64,000 bases of DNA. Source: Methanoregulaceae archaeon UXB-2016 (lineage in GTDB: Archaea; Halobacteriota; Methanomicrobia; Methanomicrobiales; Methanospirillaceae). The notes beneath the pieces are model-generated. The model was not told the DNA's origin. It made no database searches and saw only the letters and a program-made list of their open reading frames with translations. A program made the translations under genes and the position numbers. Below are positions 1 to 9,241 of the stretch, one piece after another (position 1 is the first letter of the stretch; the number at the start of each line of letters is the position of its first letter). The DNA lies in the NCBI GenBank assembly GCA_004332335.1, contig SISS01000008.1, positions 62,001-126,000 of the forward strand, in the 5' to 3' direction.

Positions 1-721
1 CGGGCGCGATGTCGTGGACGATCTCGAGCATCGCGGTCCCCTCGTCGCCGCCGCACAAGTTGGAGAGGACGTGGACGCCCGCGGGGAGGTCACCCGTATC
101 ACGGGCAGTCATCCAGGAGTCGACTCCGTCCGAGATGACGCCGATCTTCATGCCCCGGCCGGCATGCCCGAGCGTGCTCCGGAACGTGTCCGACTTGAGG
201 AGGGCGGCCCCCTCGGTCGTGACCGAGCCCGTGTTCACCTGCGGGGGGTCGACCGTCCGGACCGTCCGGACGAACGGCTGCGAGGCGAGTGCCAGCAGCC
301 TGTCCGGGGAGACCCAGGCCGCGGCGAGCCGGTTTGTCTCGTCGCGATCGGTCACCTCCACGGCGTAGGTGTCCACGAGCGAGGTCGACGACCCGGCGGA
401 GAGCGAGACGTAGACAAAGACCGCCTCGGCCCCGGGGCCCCGGGTGCCCGGTGTGCCCCGATAGGCGCGCTGCTCGCGGACCCCGCGGGCGACCGTCTCG
501 CGGGTCTGGCCGGGCAGGCGGGCGGCCGGGTCGATCAGCTGGACGAGATCGGTCGAGAGCTTGCCTCGCGCGCCCTCTTTGAAGAGCGAGGCCGGTGGCA
601 CGGTACCGGCAGGATCGACGGGGTGCAGGCCGGAGACGGCGGACGGGGGGGCCGCGGGCAGGGCCGCGACCGCACTCGCACTGAGCACGAGTACAAAGAC
701 GAGAATGAACAGACGACGCAT
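1..721 (-). CDS. Secreted subtilisin-like (S8) serine protease, partial
   Basis: At least 240 residues, read leftwards and running off the window start, so the C-terminus is missing. The protein begins with a clear signal peptide (MRRLFILVFVLVLSASAVAA). About 200 residues in, the motif KIGVISDGVDS matches the catalytic-Asp strand of S8 proteases. Close to the window edge, GDEGTAMLEIVHDIAP is typical of archaeal and bacterial S8 peptidases of this subtype and normally surrounds the catalytic His. The catalytic Ser would lie outside the window. It should act outside the membrane. The start is the only ATG giving a good signal peptide. The family call rests on motifs only. Confidence 0.75.
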   Translation of the reverse strand, partial: MRRLFILVFVLVLSASAVAALPAAPPSAVSGLHPVDPAGTVPPASLFKEGARGKLSTDLVQLIDPAARLPGQTRETVARGVREQRAYRGTPGTRGPGAEAVFVYVSLSAGSSTSLVDTYAVEVTDRDETNRLAAAWVSPDRLLALASQPFVRTVRTVDPPQVNTGSVTTEGAALLKSDTFRSTLGHAGRGMKIGVISDGVDSWMTARDTGDLPAGVHVLSNLCGGDEGTAMLEIVHDIAP

Positions 722-754
722 GGGTGACGCTCCTGAAATGGGTTTGGGATTTCC

Positions 755-770
755 GGCATAATTATTGAAT
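755..770 (-). promoter_or_regulatory. Putative promoter of the S8 protease gene
   Basis: An AT-rich block in otherwise GC-rich DNA reads, on the minus strand, as AATAATTATG about 40 bases before the protease ATG. This is the expected spacing for an archaeal TATA box with a short leader. It is inferred from composition and position only. Confidence 0.35.
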
Positions 771-967
771 CGTTTTATCGTTTCTATTGGTCACTGGCCG
801 AACAGAAGGGCGGGTCATGGCGCCCCTGCCTGCGACAGGGGACGTGGCCCGGGCACATCCGCCGCGCCGGCCCGGGACGGCAGCCGAGGCGCACCCGGAT
901 ACGCTCGCATCCCGGCGGACTCACCAACCGACAGCCATTTATCCGACCGGCACTTCCGGGATCAGCA

Positions 968-1180
968 ATGGTCGACGATGACTACGTCCGCGTGATCTGC
1001 CAGGCCTGCGAGGGCGAGGGCTGCTCGTACTGCGACCGTCGGGGCCGGGTCGAGGTCCGGCCGCCGGCGACCCCGTGTCCCCACTGTGAGGGCGAATGCT
1101 GTATCTACTGCGGATACACGGGGTGGGCCGGGCTCAGGCCGAAGTATGACGACTCCGGAGTCGAGCCGCCCGCCCCGTGA
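968..1180 (+). CDS. Small zinc-finger-like protein (70 aa)
   Basis: Seventy residues with eight cysteines in two near-repeats: CQACEGEGCSYCDRRG and CPHCEGECCIYCGYTG. The spacing of CxxC pairs with intervening glycines recalls the cysteine-rich DnaJ zinc centre, so it probably binds one or two zinc ions. There is no other domain. An AT-rich TTTATCC element about 30 bases upstream could be its TATA box. No partner is evident from the neighbours. The function is unknown; the zinc-binding inference is solid on pattern, but I do not recognise the family. Confidence 0.65.
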   Translation: MVDDDYVRVICQACEGEGCSYCDRRGRVEVRPPATPCPHCEGECCIYCGYTGWAGLRPKYDDSGVEPPAP

Positions 1181-1227
1181 CGCGGGGTTCGATCGACTTA
1201 TTGCCTGGCCGGCCGAGCTCTTTTACG

Positions 1228-1413
1228 ATGCCCGTCGTCACGATTCAGATGTCGAGCGGTAAAACCCTCGAGCAGAAACGGCAGATCGTCGAGGAGATCA
1301 CGGACACGCTCGTCCGGACCCTTCAGGTCGATCCAGCGATGATCACGATCCTGATCCAGGAGCTCAGTCGCGAGAACATCGGCAAGGCCGGCCGGCTCCT
1401 CTCCGAGACCTGA
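1228..1413 (+). CDS. 4-oxalocrotonate tautomerase family protein
   Basis: Sixty-one residues, the usual length of small tautomerases. The start ATG at 1228 gives MPVVTIQMSSGKTLEQK, placing the catalytic Pro1 directly after the initiator Met, as the family requires. A longer in-frame start upstream would bury that proline and is therefore rejected. The following helix (EQKRQIVEEITDTLVRTL) fits the beta-alpha-beta fold. These enzymes form hexamers and catalyse keto-enol tautomerisation. In methanogens the substrate is generally unknown. It ends just before the convergent binding-protein gene. Confidence 0.85.
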   Translation: MPVVTIQMSSGKTLEQKRQIVEEITDTLVRTLQVDPAMITILIQELSRENIGKAGRLLSET

Positions 1414-1419
1414 CGGGGC

Positions 1420-2475
1420 TCAGGAGCCCGTGGGCCGGCCGTTGTCCAGCTCGACCGGCCCCTCGACGGGTGCGGTCCAGGTCCGCTCCGCCACATAGTC
1501 CTCGAGGTTCGCCTGCTCTACGATCGTCCAGGGGGTGTGCAGGACCCGCGGGAGCTGCGCCCCGGCCCGGTGGCGCGCCACCTGCTCGACGAGGACCGCG
1601 CCCATCCGATCGGGGTAGACCCCGAGCGTGGCCGTGAACCGGCCGCCGCGGATCAGCTCGAGGGTCGGCGGGTTGCCGTCGATCCCGAGGACCAGCACGT
1701 CCCGGTTGGGCACCCGCCCACTCTTCTCGATGGCCGTGATCGCCCCGATCGCCATCTCGTCCGCAGTCGCGTAGAAGACCGAGAGGTTCGGGTGGTCCGC
1801 GAGCGCCCGGGCGGCGACCTCCTCGCCCCGGCTCCGGAGGCAGTCCGCGACCTCCTCCCCAACGACGGTCACGTGCGGAGAGCCGGCAAGGCCGGCGAGG
1901 TACCCGTCGGTCCGGCGGTTCGCGTGGAACCCGGGGACGCCGCGGAGGACGAAGACCTCGCCCGCCGCCGCGTCGATGGTCGTATTCTGACGCCCAGCGA
2001 GCACGCGGCAGGTGTAGTTCCCGAGCGCGGCCGCCCCGCCGAACTGGTCGTACCCGATGTACTCGACGATCTCGCCGGCCGGGACCGGGGTGATCAGGTT
2101 GAACATGAAGACGGGGACGCCGGCCCGGTTCGCTCGCTCGACCGGGGCCACGATCGCCGAGCCGTTGATCGGTGAGACCGCGACCGCGTCCACGTCCGCG
2201 GCCAGGCGGGCGTCCATGAGCCGGGCCTGAGCCGCGTGGTCCGTCTCGGTCTCGGGGGCGGCGAGCTCGCATGCCCACCCCTGCGCCCGGGCAGCCTCGA
2301 GGGTTCCGTTCACGAGGGCATGGTAGAACGGGCTCGTCATCGCGGGCGGGATCACGGCGAGCGTGAACGAGGCGTTCGGAGCCGGGGTCGCGGCCGGCGT
2401 GGGGGGAGCGGTCGAGCACCCGGCCGCGAGGAGGGCACACAGGAGGGCGATCGCACAGAGGAGGCGGCGCTGCAT
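1420..2475 (-). CDS. Sugar-type periplasmic binding lipoprotein
   Basis: 351 residues. A hydrophobic N-terminus ends in the lipobox LLAAGCS, so the mature protein should be lipid-anchored outside the membrane. The rest matches the ribose/galactose-type periplasmic binding fold (Peripla_BP_4). It has an early strand FTLAVIPPAMTSPFYHALVNG, the segment AVSPINGSAIVAPVERANRAGVPV, and the late segments FYATADEMAIGAITAIEK and VLGIDGNP. No permease or ATPase gene is adjacent, so it is an orphan in this window. It could feed a transporter encoded elsewhere or act as a ligand sensor. Confidence 0.8.
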   Translation of the reverse strand: MQRRLLCAIALLCALLAAGCSTAPPTPAATPAPNASFTLAVIPPAMTSPFYHALVNGTLEAARAQGWACELAAPETETDHAAQARLMDARLAADVDAVAVSPINGSAIVAPVERANRAGVPVFMFNLITPVPAGEIVEYIGYDQFGGAAALGNYTCRVLAGRQNTTIDAAAGEVFVLRGVPGFHANRRTDGYLAGLAGSPHVTVVGEEVADCLRSRGEEVAARALADHPNLSVFYATADEMAIGAITAIEKSGRVPNRDVLVLGIDGNPPTLELIRGGRFTATLGVYPDRMGAVLVEQVARHRAGAQLPRVLHTPWTIVEQANLEDYVAERTWTAPVEGPVELDNGRPTGS

Positions 2476-2546
2476 GCGAGAAGGGTGGACCCGGGGCCGG
2501 ATAGGCCTGCCGAAAGACCTCTCATCTCAGGAGACAAGGTCCCTGT

Positions 2547-3113
2547 ATGACAGGCATCAGCGGCCTCTCCCACGTCGCGCTCGCCACCGGAGATCTGGAC
2601 GCGACCATCCGGTTCTGGCGGGACCTGCTCGGCTGTCGGCTCGTGGGACGGCTCAGCCGCCCGGGCCAGCGGGCCTACTTCTTCGACGCGGGCCGGGGCA
2701 CCCTCGTTGGATTCTTCGAGTGGCCCGTGACCGCCCCGATCGGCGTGAAGGAGGCGGGTGTGCCCGTGACCGGACCGTTCGCGTTCGACCACTTTGCGCT
2801 CGGGGTCGGTTCCCTCGACGACCTCTTCCGCCTCAAGGACCGGTGCGCGGCGGCCAGGATCGCGGCGTCGGACGTGACCGACCACGGCTTCCTCTACTCG
2901 GTCTACCTCCACGACCCCAACGAGGTCACGGTCGAGTGCTGCTGCCCGGCACGGGGGAGCGATCTTGCGGCCGCGCCGGTTGCGGTCGAGCAGGCGCCGA
3001 CCCCGGTCGCCGAGGAGGGAGCGGACCCCAACCCGGCCGCGTGGCCGCCCGTGGCCGAGGAGCGGGCGTGGCCGATCGTGCCGGGCACGGGCTACCGGGC
3101 CTTCGTCCGCTAG
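2547..3113 (+). CDS. VOC-fold (glyoxalase/bleomycin-resistance) protein
   Basis: 188 residues. The opening ISGLSHVALATGDLDATIRFWRD contains the His of the VOC metal site and the typical beta-alpha start. The second half has FDHFALGV (second metal His) and YSVYLHDPNEVTVECCC (metal Glu and the DPxG-like turn). The last 50 residues are Ala/Pro-rich and lie outside the fold. VOC proteins include isomerases, dioxygenases and lyases, so the reaction cannot be named. The gene stands alone between convergent genes. Confidence 0.8.
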   Translation: MTGISGLSHVALATGDLDATIRFWRDLLGCRLVGRLSRPGQRAYFFDAGRGTLVGFFEWPVTAPIGVKEAGVPVTGPFAFDHFALGVGSLDDLFRLKDRCAAARIAASDVTDHGFLYSVYLHDPNEVTVECCCPARGSDLAAAPVAVEQAPTPVAEEGADPNPAAWPPVAEERAWPIVPGTGYRAFVR

Positions 3114-3153
3114 CCCGTAAAGGCCGAGCTGAAGAGCGCGGCGATCCCTGAGG

Positions 3154-6100
3154 TTATCCCGCGGCTCCGGACCGGTACGAGCCCTTCGGTACCATCAGCT
3201 CGAAACACGCCCCCCTGCCGGGCTTCCCGGTCTCCCGGATCGTAATGCCCGTGAGGGCGAGAACCTCCCGGGCAAGGAACAGGCCGAGCCCCGTGTGCTT
3301 TCCGTATCCCCGTTCGAAGATGGCCTCCTTCTCCTCCGCCGGTACACCCACGCCATTGTCCTCGTACATGATGACCAGCCCCTGAGCCGTCTCTTCCGTT
3401 CTGATCTTCACCTGAGAGACCGTGGCGCCGTGCCGAACCGAGTTGTCAAGGAGATTGGAGAAGACATGGCCGAGCATCACGTCACCGTACACCTCCCAGC
3501 CGGCTGACTCGTCGGCCAGCGTGATCCCCGCAGGCACCTGCAGGCGGCCGAACACGGCCGGGAGCGTCTGCCACTCCGGGTCAAGGGAACCCAGGTGCTC
3601 GAAGAGCCCCGTGAACTCGATCAGTTCGCGGATCTGCCGGGTTGGGGTCTTCAGCCTCTCGATGAGCGCCTTCGTCCCCGGATCTTGCGGACCCCTCTTC
3701 TCCAGCGCAAGATACCCGAGAATCACCATGACGTTGTTGAGGATATCGTGACGGGTGATGCTGGAGAGGAGCGTGAGCTGCCGGTTCGCCGCGCGGAGCG
3801 CGTTCTCGGCGGACCTCCGTTCGGTGATGTCCTCGATCAGAGGGATCAGGTACAGGATGCGTCCCTGGTCGTCTGTGATCGAGAAGACCGTCACCAGTGC
3901 CAACAGGAGGCTGCCGTCTCGCCTAAGATACCGCTTCTCGATCCGGAAGGAGAACGCCTCTCCTCTCAGGATCCCTGGTCGTCTCGGCAAGCCCGAGCGC
4001 TACGTCCTCCGGGTAGGTCACAGACGAGAATGTCCTCCCGACCAGTTCCTCGGCCGAGTACTCGAGCATTCGGCACAGAGCCGGGTTGGCCGAACGGAAT
4101 CGGAGGTCGGACCCGACTAGGGCGATGCCGAGCGGGATCTGCTCGAAGAGCCTCCGGAAACGCTGCTCGCTCTCCCGGAGGACCTCCTCGGCACGGAGCT
4201 GATCCGTGATGTCCAGCGCGATCGAGCCGAACCGGAACCCGCCCGGGGCCGGCATCGAGAAGACCGCCTGGCGGAGGACGGCACGGGTGCCGTCGGGGCG
4301 CTCGATCTCGATGTTCCGGGAGGTCGGGAAGAAGGGTGCCCCCGTGCGGAGGCCTTCGCGGATAAGCGCCTCGAACCGAGCGCGATTTTCCTCCGTGCGC
4401 TGTTCCGGGAGGAGGAACCGGACCAGGACTTCCCAGGCGGGAGTACCGAGCACCTCCGCCCTGGGGAGCCCGGAGATCCGCTCCGCCGCCGGGTTCCACT
4501 CGACGATCAGCCCCTCTTCGTCCGTGATGAAGACAGCCTCGATCATCGCCTCGAAGAGCGAGCGGAGTCGCTCCTCGCTCTCGCGCTGGGCCGCCGTGGC
4601 CCGGTACTGATCCGTGATGTCGACCACGAGTGTCAGGATCGCCGGGCGATCATCGACCGAGATCGGGATGGAGCTCAGGAGACCCTGCCGCTCCTCGCCG
4701 TCAGGGCGTGTGAAGGTGATGGGGAACGTATCGATCGATCCGCGATCCCTGAGCTCCCGCGCCAGCCGTTCCCCGAGCTCGGGTGCGATCAGCATCAGAT
4801 CGGTCGCATTCCGACCAATCGCCTCGGCGACGGTGCAGCCGGTGATACGCTCGAACGCGGGGTTCGCCGCCAGGCAGGTCTGCCACTCTCCGTCCGAGAG
4901 CGTGAGGGCGGCCGAGGCATGGTCGAAGATGGCGCGAAACCGGGCGTCGCTCTCACGGAGCTGCTGCTCGCTCCAGGCCAGCAGTTCGAACTGCGCCCGG
5001 AGCTCCTCCTCAGTCGCCGCGAGCTGTTCATACGCCCCCCGGAGTTCGTCCTGCGCCTCCCGCAGCCTCGTGATGTCGTGGGCGATCACCTGGACGCCGG
5101 CGAGGCGACCGTCCTCAAGGATGGGGGTGGTGTGGAGCTCCAGGATGATGGACCGCCCGCCCTTCGCCGGGCAGGTGATCTCCAGGGGACCCGCCGGTTC
5201 GAGCGCCCGGTTTCGGCGAATCACGTCCTCCATCCTCTCCCGTTCCTCCGTCCGGAGCCCGCCGAGGGGGAGGGGGCCGCCCAGGAGGGGGAGGGCGCTG
5301 AGGCCGGTGAGGGACTCAAAGGACGGGGAGATGTAGGTCAGGCGGAGGTCACGGTCGACGAGGAAGACGATGTCCGAGATCCGATCCGCCATGCCGCGAT
5401 ATCGCTCCTCGCTCAGCCTCAGGGCCTCTTCGACCTGCCTCCGCCGCGAGAGGTCCTTCTGGGTGCCGACCATACGCCGCGCCCGGCCGGCCGCATCGGT
5501 GATGAAGGCGCTCGTGTCCTCCATCGGGATGTAGGTGCCGTCCTTCCTCCGGAACCGGTACTCGACCAGATACTCCCCCGCCCGTTCCATCGAAGCCTTC
5601 AGTTCGGCAAGCGCGGTCTTCCGGTCGTCCGGGTGAATCCGTTCCTCCCACGCAGCGATGTCGACCTCCTGAAATTCTTCGGGGGTCCAGCCGGTCACCT
5701 GCTCGATTGCACCGGACCACCGGATCCTGCCGCTGGGGATGTCGTAATCGTAGACCAGCTGGCCCGTGGTCTCCGTGGCGAGCCGGTACTTCTCCTCGGA
5801 CTCCCGAAGTGACTCTTCGGTCCGTTTCCCCTTCAGGACCTGCCAGAGGCCCTGCATGAGCAGGGAGAGTTCGGAGACGTCGCTCTCGGAGTACGGGGTC
5901 TCCTTGTTTGCGACGCCGGCCACGATCACGATCCGATCGCCGTCCATGATCGGGATGTTCATGTGCCGCAGGATCTGCGTATGTCCCTCCGGATGCCCCT
6001 TCTTCAGGGGATTCGGGGCCGGGTAATCGTTCGTGATCACGGGGCGGCGCTGTCGGACCGATTCGCCCCAGAGACCCGTCTTCTCGGTTTTATAGACGAT

Positions 6101-7093
6101 CGGCTTCTTCCTGAGCGCGCACTCCTCCATCGCGCTCCGGGACCACGCATGCATCGTGAGCTCGCTCTCGTCCGGGTTCAGGAACGCCAGATACCCCAGC
6201 GGACTATCTGTGACGATCCCCGCACCCTCGACCGCATACTCGAGGAGGCGCTCCTCGGGTTGCCGGGCCATCTCGTAGAAACCGAGCATGAACCTGAGAC
6301 GGGACTCCCGCAGGCGGACGGCCTGCTCGGCCAGCATCTCAGCCGTCACGTCACGCCCGACGACCTGGAACTCCGCCGGAGCCTCCCCGTCCCCGAAGAG
6401 TGCCCTGACCGAGTAGCGCTGAAAGTACCTCTTCCCGTCGCGGCCGATGACAGCCCGCTCCATCTCGCGGATCGGGCTGTCGGGGGTGAACGAGGCCAGA
6501 AATGCCTCCACCTCGGAGTAGTTCCGGATCTGCATGAGCTCCCGGATGTTCCTCCCGACGATCTCTCCCAGGTCGAGCAGAGGCGCGAAGTACGACCGGT
6601 ACGACTCGTTGATGAACGTGATGGTCCCGTCCCCGGTGAACCGGGCGATCATCTCGGTCTGGTCGTCGACCACGGAGCGGTACCGCTCCTCGCTTCGTCG
6701 GAGGCTCTGTTCGGCCTCCCTGCGCAGCACCGCCTGCAGGAGATCGTGCTCCAGCTCCGCGAACTGTACGCCCGGGTCCCCGCCCTTCTGAAGATAGAAG
6801 TTGACTCCGTTGTTGATTGCCGCGATCGCGACCTCCTCGCGCCCCTTGCCCGTGAACAGGATGAACGGAATATCCCCGAACTGGCTCCGGACGGCCTTGA
6901 GAAAACCAATGCCGTCCATCCCGGGCATCTGGTAGTCCGAGACTATCGCGTCGTAGTGCCTGCATCGCAGGGCTTCGAGGGCCGAGGAGGCCGAGAGGCA
7001 GGTCTCTACGTCGAGCTGCCCGTTCTTCTCGAGAAAGAGCCGGCCGAGCTCGAGCAGAGCAGGTTCGTCATCCACATAGAGGACGGTGTACAT
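3154..7093 (-). pseudogene. Receiver/multi-PAS/GAF sensor histidine kinase, frameshifted
   Basis: About 1,310 residues if the frameshift is repaired. Order: receiver domain (residues 1-120, acceptor in IVSDYQMPGMDG), PAS (about 135-250), a GAF-like block (about 285-430, including GLWGESVRQRRPVITND), a string of PAS/PAC units, then the H-box ITRHDILNN, N-box FSNLLDNSVRHG, G1 EDNGVGVP and G2 HTGLGLFLARE. No membrane segment is visible, so it is cytosolic. The reading frame breaks near 3973-3975: the upstream frame reads TYPEDVALGLAETTR and then goes out of register, while the next frame resumes with ILRGEAFSFRIEKRY in the middle of the last PAS domain. Removing one base from the CCC there restores a perfect PAS. 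It is either one inactive gene, two half proteins, or an assembly indel. Confidence 0.8.
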
Positions 7094-7124
7094 GCGAAAA
7101 ATCCTGTATTACCTTTCTCCTGCT

Positions 7125-7140
7125 CGGAAATATTAAAAAG
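7125..7140 (-). promoter_or_regulatory. Putative TATA element of the multi-PAS kinase
   Basis: The only AT-rich patch upstream of the kinase reads TTTTTAATATTT on the minus strand, about 40 bases before its ATG. AGGAGAAAGG follows and could serve as a ribosome binding region. Inferred from composition and spacing. Confidence 0.4.
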
Positions 7141-7245
7141 AATAGGTCATTCTCACGTTGATTGCAAAACCCCGTCGAAACGGCCCAGCCTCCTTCCGAG
7201 AGGACAAACGTCAGCGCGGTTATATGCTCGGTTCGTGTGGAGAAC

Positions 7246-7710
7246 TCATCCCTGGCCCGACCGTTTCCCCGTGATCGCGACGGGCTCGAGCCGGACCACG
7301 ACGGTCGCGGCGAGGGCCGCCGCGGGGTAGCCGTCGGGGACCGCCCCCGCATACTTCCTGGCGAATGCGTCGAGGGCCCGTTCCTTCTCGATCGGGTCGT
7401 CGACGACTGCGCAGAGCCCCGTCCCCGCGACCGAACGGTAGCGCATGCCGAAGGCGCAGGCCGTCTCGCCCGATACGACCGCCGTGTCGACAACCGCGAC
7501 GAAGGCCGCCCGCGGATCGCGCCGGAGGAGCTCGAGCTTCCGGCCCGCGGCCGCCATGTGAAGGTATAGTCCCGCGCCGGCCACGGCAACGCAGAGTGGG
7601 ACCGCGTACGGTGCGGGGTCGTCGTGCAGGGTGAGGACCAGGTACGGGGCCTCCTCAAGAACGAACCGGCACTAGGCCGGGTCGGTCACCTCCTTATCGG
7701 GCCGGCGCAT
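7246..7710 (-). pseudogene. Pyridoxamine 5'-phosphate oxidase-like flavin-binding protein, disrupted
   Basis: Reads as MRRPDKEVTDPA, then an in-frame TAG at 7672-7674, then CRFVLEEAPYLVLTLHDDPAPYAVPLCVAV and onward through GRKLELLRRDPRAAF and FGMRYRSVAGTG. The order matches NimA-like/PPOX FMN-binding proteins, whose N-terminus is commonly M-R-R-x-D-R-E-I-T-D and which keep a PYxVPL strand. Homologues normally have roughly eight to ten more residues between the DPA and CRF segments. The TAG therefore looks like the scar of a small deletion rather than a simple point mutation. The downstream part has no good start codon apart from a mid-domain GTG at 7584. Probably a recent pseudogene. Confidence 0.65.
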
Positions 7711-7915
7711 CAGGCACCGCCCGGCACGCCGGCGACGTTCATGCAGGCAGACATCTTCTCGGGGGTACGAAGAGCCAGACCATGAAAGTTTCCCGGAGCC
7801 GCCGCCGCCCTCAAGGGGCCGCAGGGGGGGGGGCCGACGATCCTCTGGGCCTCCGGGCCCCGTAGTACGGAGCACACCTTGATGGTTTCCCGGGCTGCAC
7901 GGGTGAGTGAAGAGC

Positions 7916-9241
7916 ATGGGCGACGGAGAGAGAGACCGAAACACCTGGGCGGCCTTCCGCTTCGCCCACCTTGCGGACCTCCATATCGGGGCCTGGCGCG
8001 AGCGGCCGCTCGCCGAGGCCGGCATGCAGGCCGTCCGCGATGCATTCGAACGCTGCATGGCCGAGCGGGTCGACTTCATCGTGCTCGCGGGCGACCTCTT
8101 CGACTCTCCCCTGCCCGGGATGGGGTACGTCTGCGAGACGGCCGGGCTCCTCTGTCGGGTCCGCGAGGCCGGGATTCCGGTCTACGTCACCTACGGCTCG
8201 CACGACTACAGCCCGACCTCGAGCTCGGTGATCGACGTGCTCGAGGCCTCGGGGCTCTTCATCAAGCTCCCGAGCCCCGAGGTCGCGGGCGAGGGAGAGG
8301 ATGCCCGGCTCCGGCCGCGGTTCGTGGTCGACCCCGGCACCGGGGTGAAGCTCGCGGGCCTCCCGGGCCGGCAGCGCTCGCTCGAACGGGCCTGGTACGA
8401 GCAGCTCGACCACGAGCACCTCGAGGCGGAGCCGGGGTTCAAGATCTTCGTCTTCCACTCGGCCATCACCGAGATCCTGCCCGAGCACGAACGGCACGCC
8501 GAGTCCATGCCCCTCGCCCGCCTCCCGCCCGGCTTCGACTACTACGCGGGCGGCCACGTCCACACGCGGATCGAGTCCAGGCGCGAGGGCGAGCGCGGGG
8601 TCGTTGTCTACCCTGGCCCGCTCCTGGGCTACCAGTACGGCGACCTGGAGCGGCAGGCGGCAGGCGCCGAGCGCGGGTTCTACCTCGTCTCGGGCGACGG
8701 CGCCGTGACCGGGCTCGAGTTCGTCGAGGTCCCGCTCCCGCGGGTCGTGCTGCACGCGGTCGAGGCCGGCGGGCGGACGCCGGGCGAGGTCGGGGCCCTC
8801 CTCGACAAGGCCGTCGACGAAGAGGCACACGAGGGGGCAATCGTCCTGCTCCGGGTCCGCGGCACCCTCACCTCGGGCGAGCCGCACGAGGTCCCGTTCG
8901 GTGCGGCCCGGGCCGCGCTCGAGGCGCAGGGCGCGCTCTGCGTCAAGCTGAGCCGCGGGGGCCTGACGGGCCCGCACACCCGCCGGGTGGCGGGCGAGGG
9001 CGGAAGCAAGGAGTCGATCGAGGCGCGGGTCCTGACCGAGCACTGTGCGGGCTTTCATCCGGATCCGGAGCTCGGTGCCGAGCTCGGCGCCGCACTCGAG
9101 GGCGAGGCCGGGGCCCGGACGGCCCGCCGACTCCTCCAGGCTGTCGCGGTCGAGCCCGCCGAGCACGAGAGCCTCCGGGTCTTCGGGCCCCGGGTCCGGG
9201 GTCGGGCCCGCGAGGTCCTGCCCGAGCTCCGGGAGGGATAA
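7916..9241 (+). CDS. mre11: DNA double-strand break repair nuclease Mre11
   Basis: 441 residues. Phosphoesterase motifs appear in order: HLADLHIGAW, VLAGDLFDSPL, TYGSHDYSP and GGHVHTRIES, which together hold the two-metal site. Mre11 resects DNA ends with Rad50, whose gene begins at its stop codon, so the two are co-transcribed and probably translationally coupled. I prefer the ATG at 7916, preceded by GGTGAGTGA, over the GTG at 7907. The C-terminal part is Arg/Glu-rich and fits the capping and Rad50-binding region. Complete and typical. Confidence 0.93.
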   Translation: MGDGERDRNTWAAFRFAHLADLHIGAWRERPLAEAGMQAVRDAFERCMAERVDFIVLAGDLFDSPLPGMGYVCETAGLLCRVREAGIPVYVTYGSHDYSPTSSSVIDVLEASGLFIKLPSPEVAGEGEDARLRPRFVVDPGTGVKLAGLPGRQRSLERAWYEQLDHEHLEAEPGFKIFVFHSAITEILPEHERHAESMPLARLPPGFDYYAGGHVHTRIESRREGERGVVVYPGPLLGYQYGDLERQAAGAERGFYLVSGDGAVTGLEFVEVPLPRVVLHAVEAGGRTPGEVGALLDKAVDEEAHEGAIVLLRVRGTLTSGEPHEVPFGAARAALEAQGALCVKLSRGGLTGPHTRRVAGEGGSKESIEARVLTEHCAGFHPDPELGAELGAALEGEAGARTARRLLQAVAVEPAEHESLRVFGPRVRGRAREVLPELREG

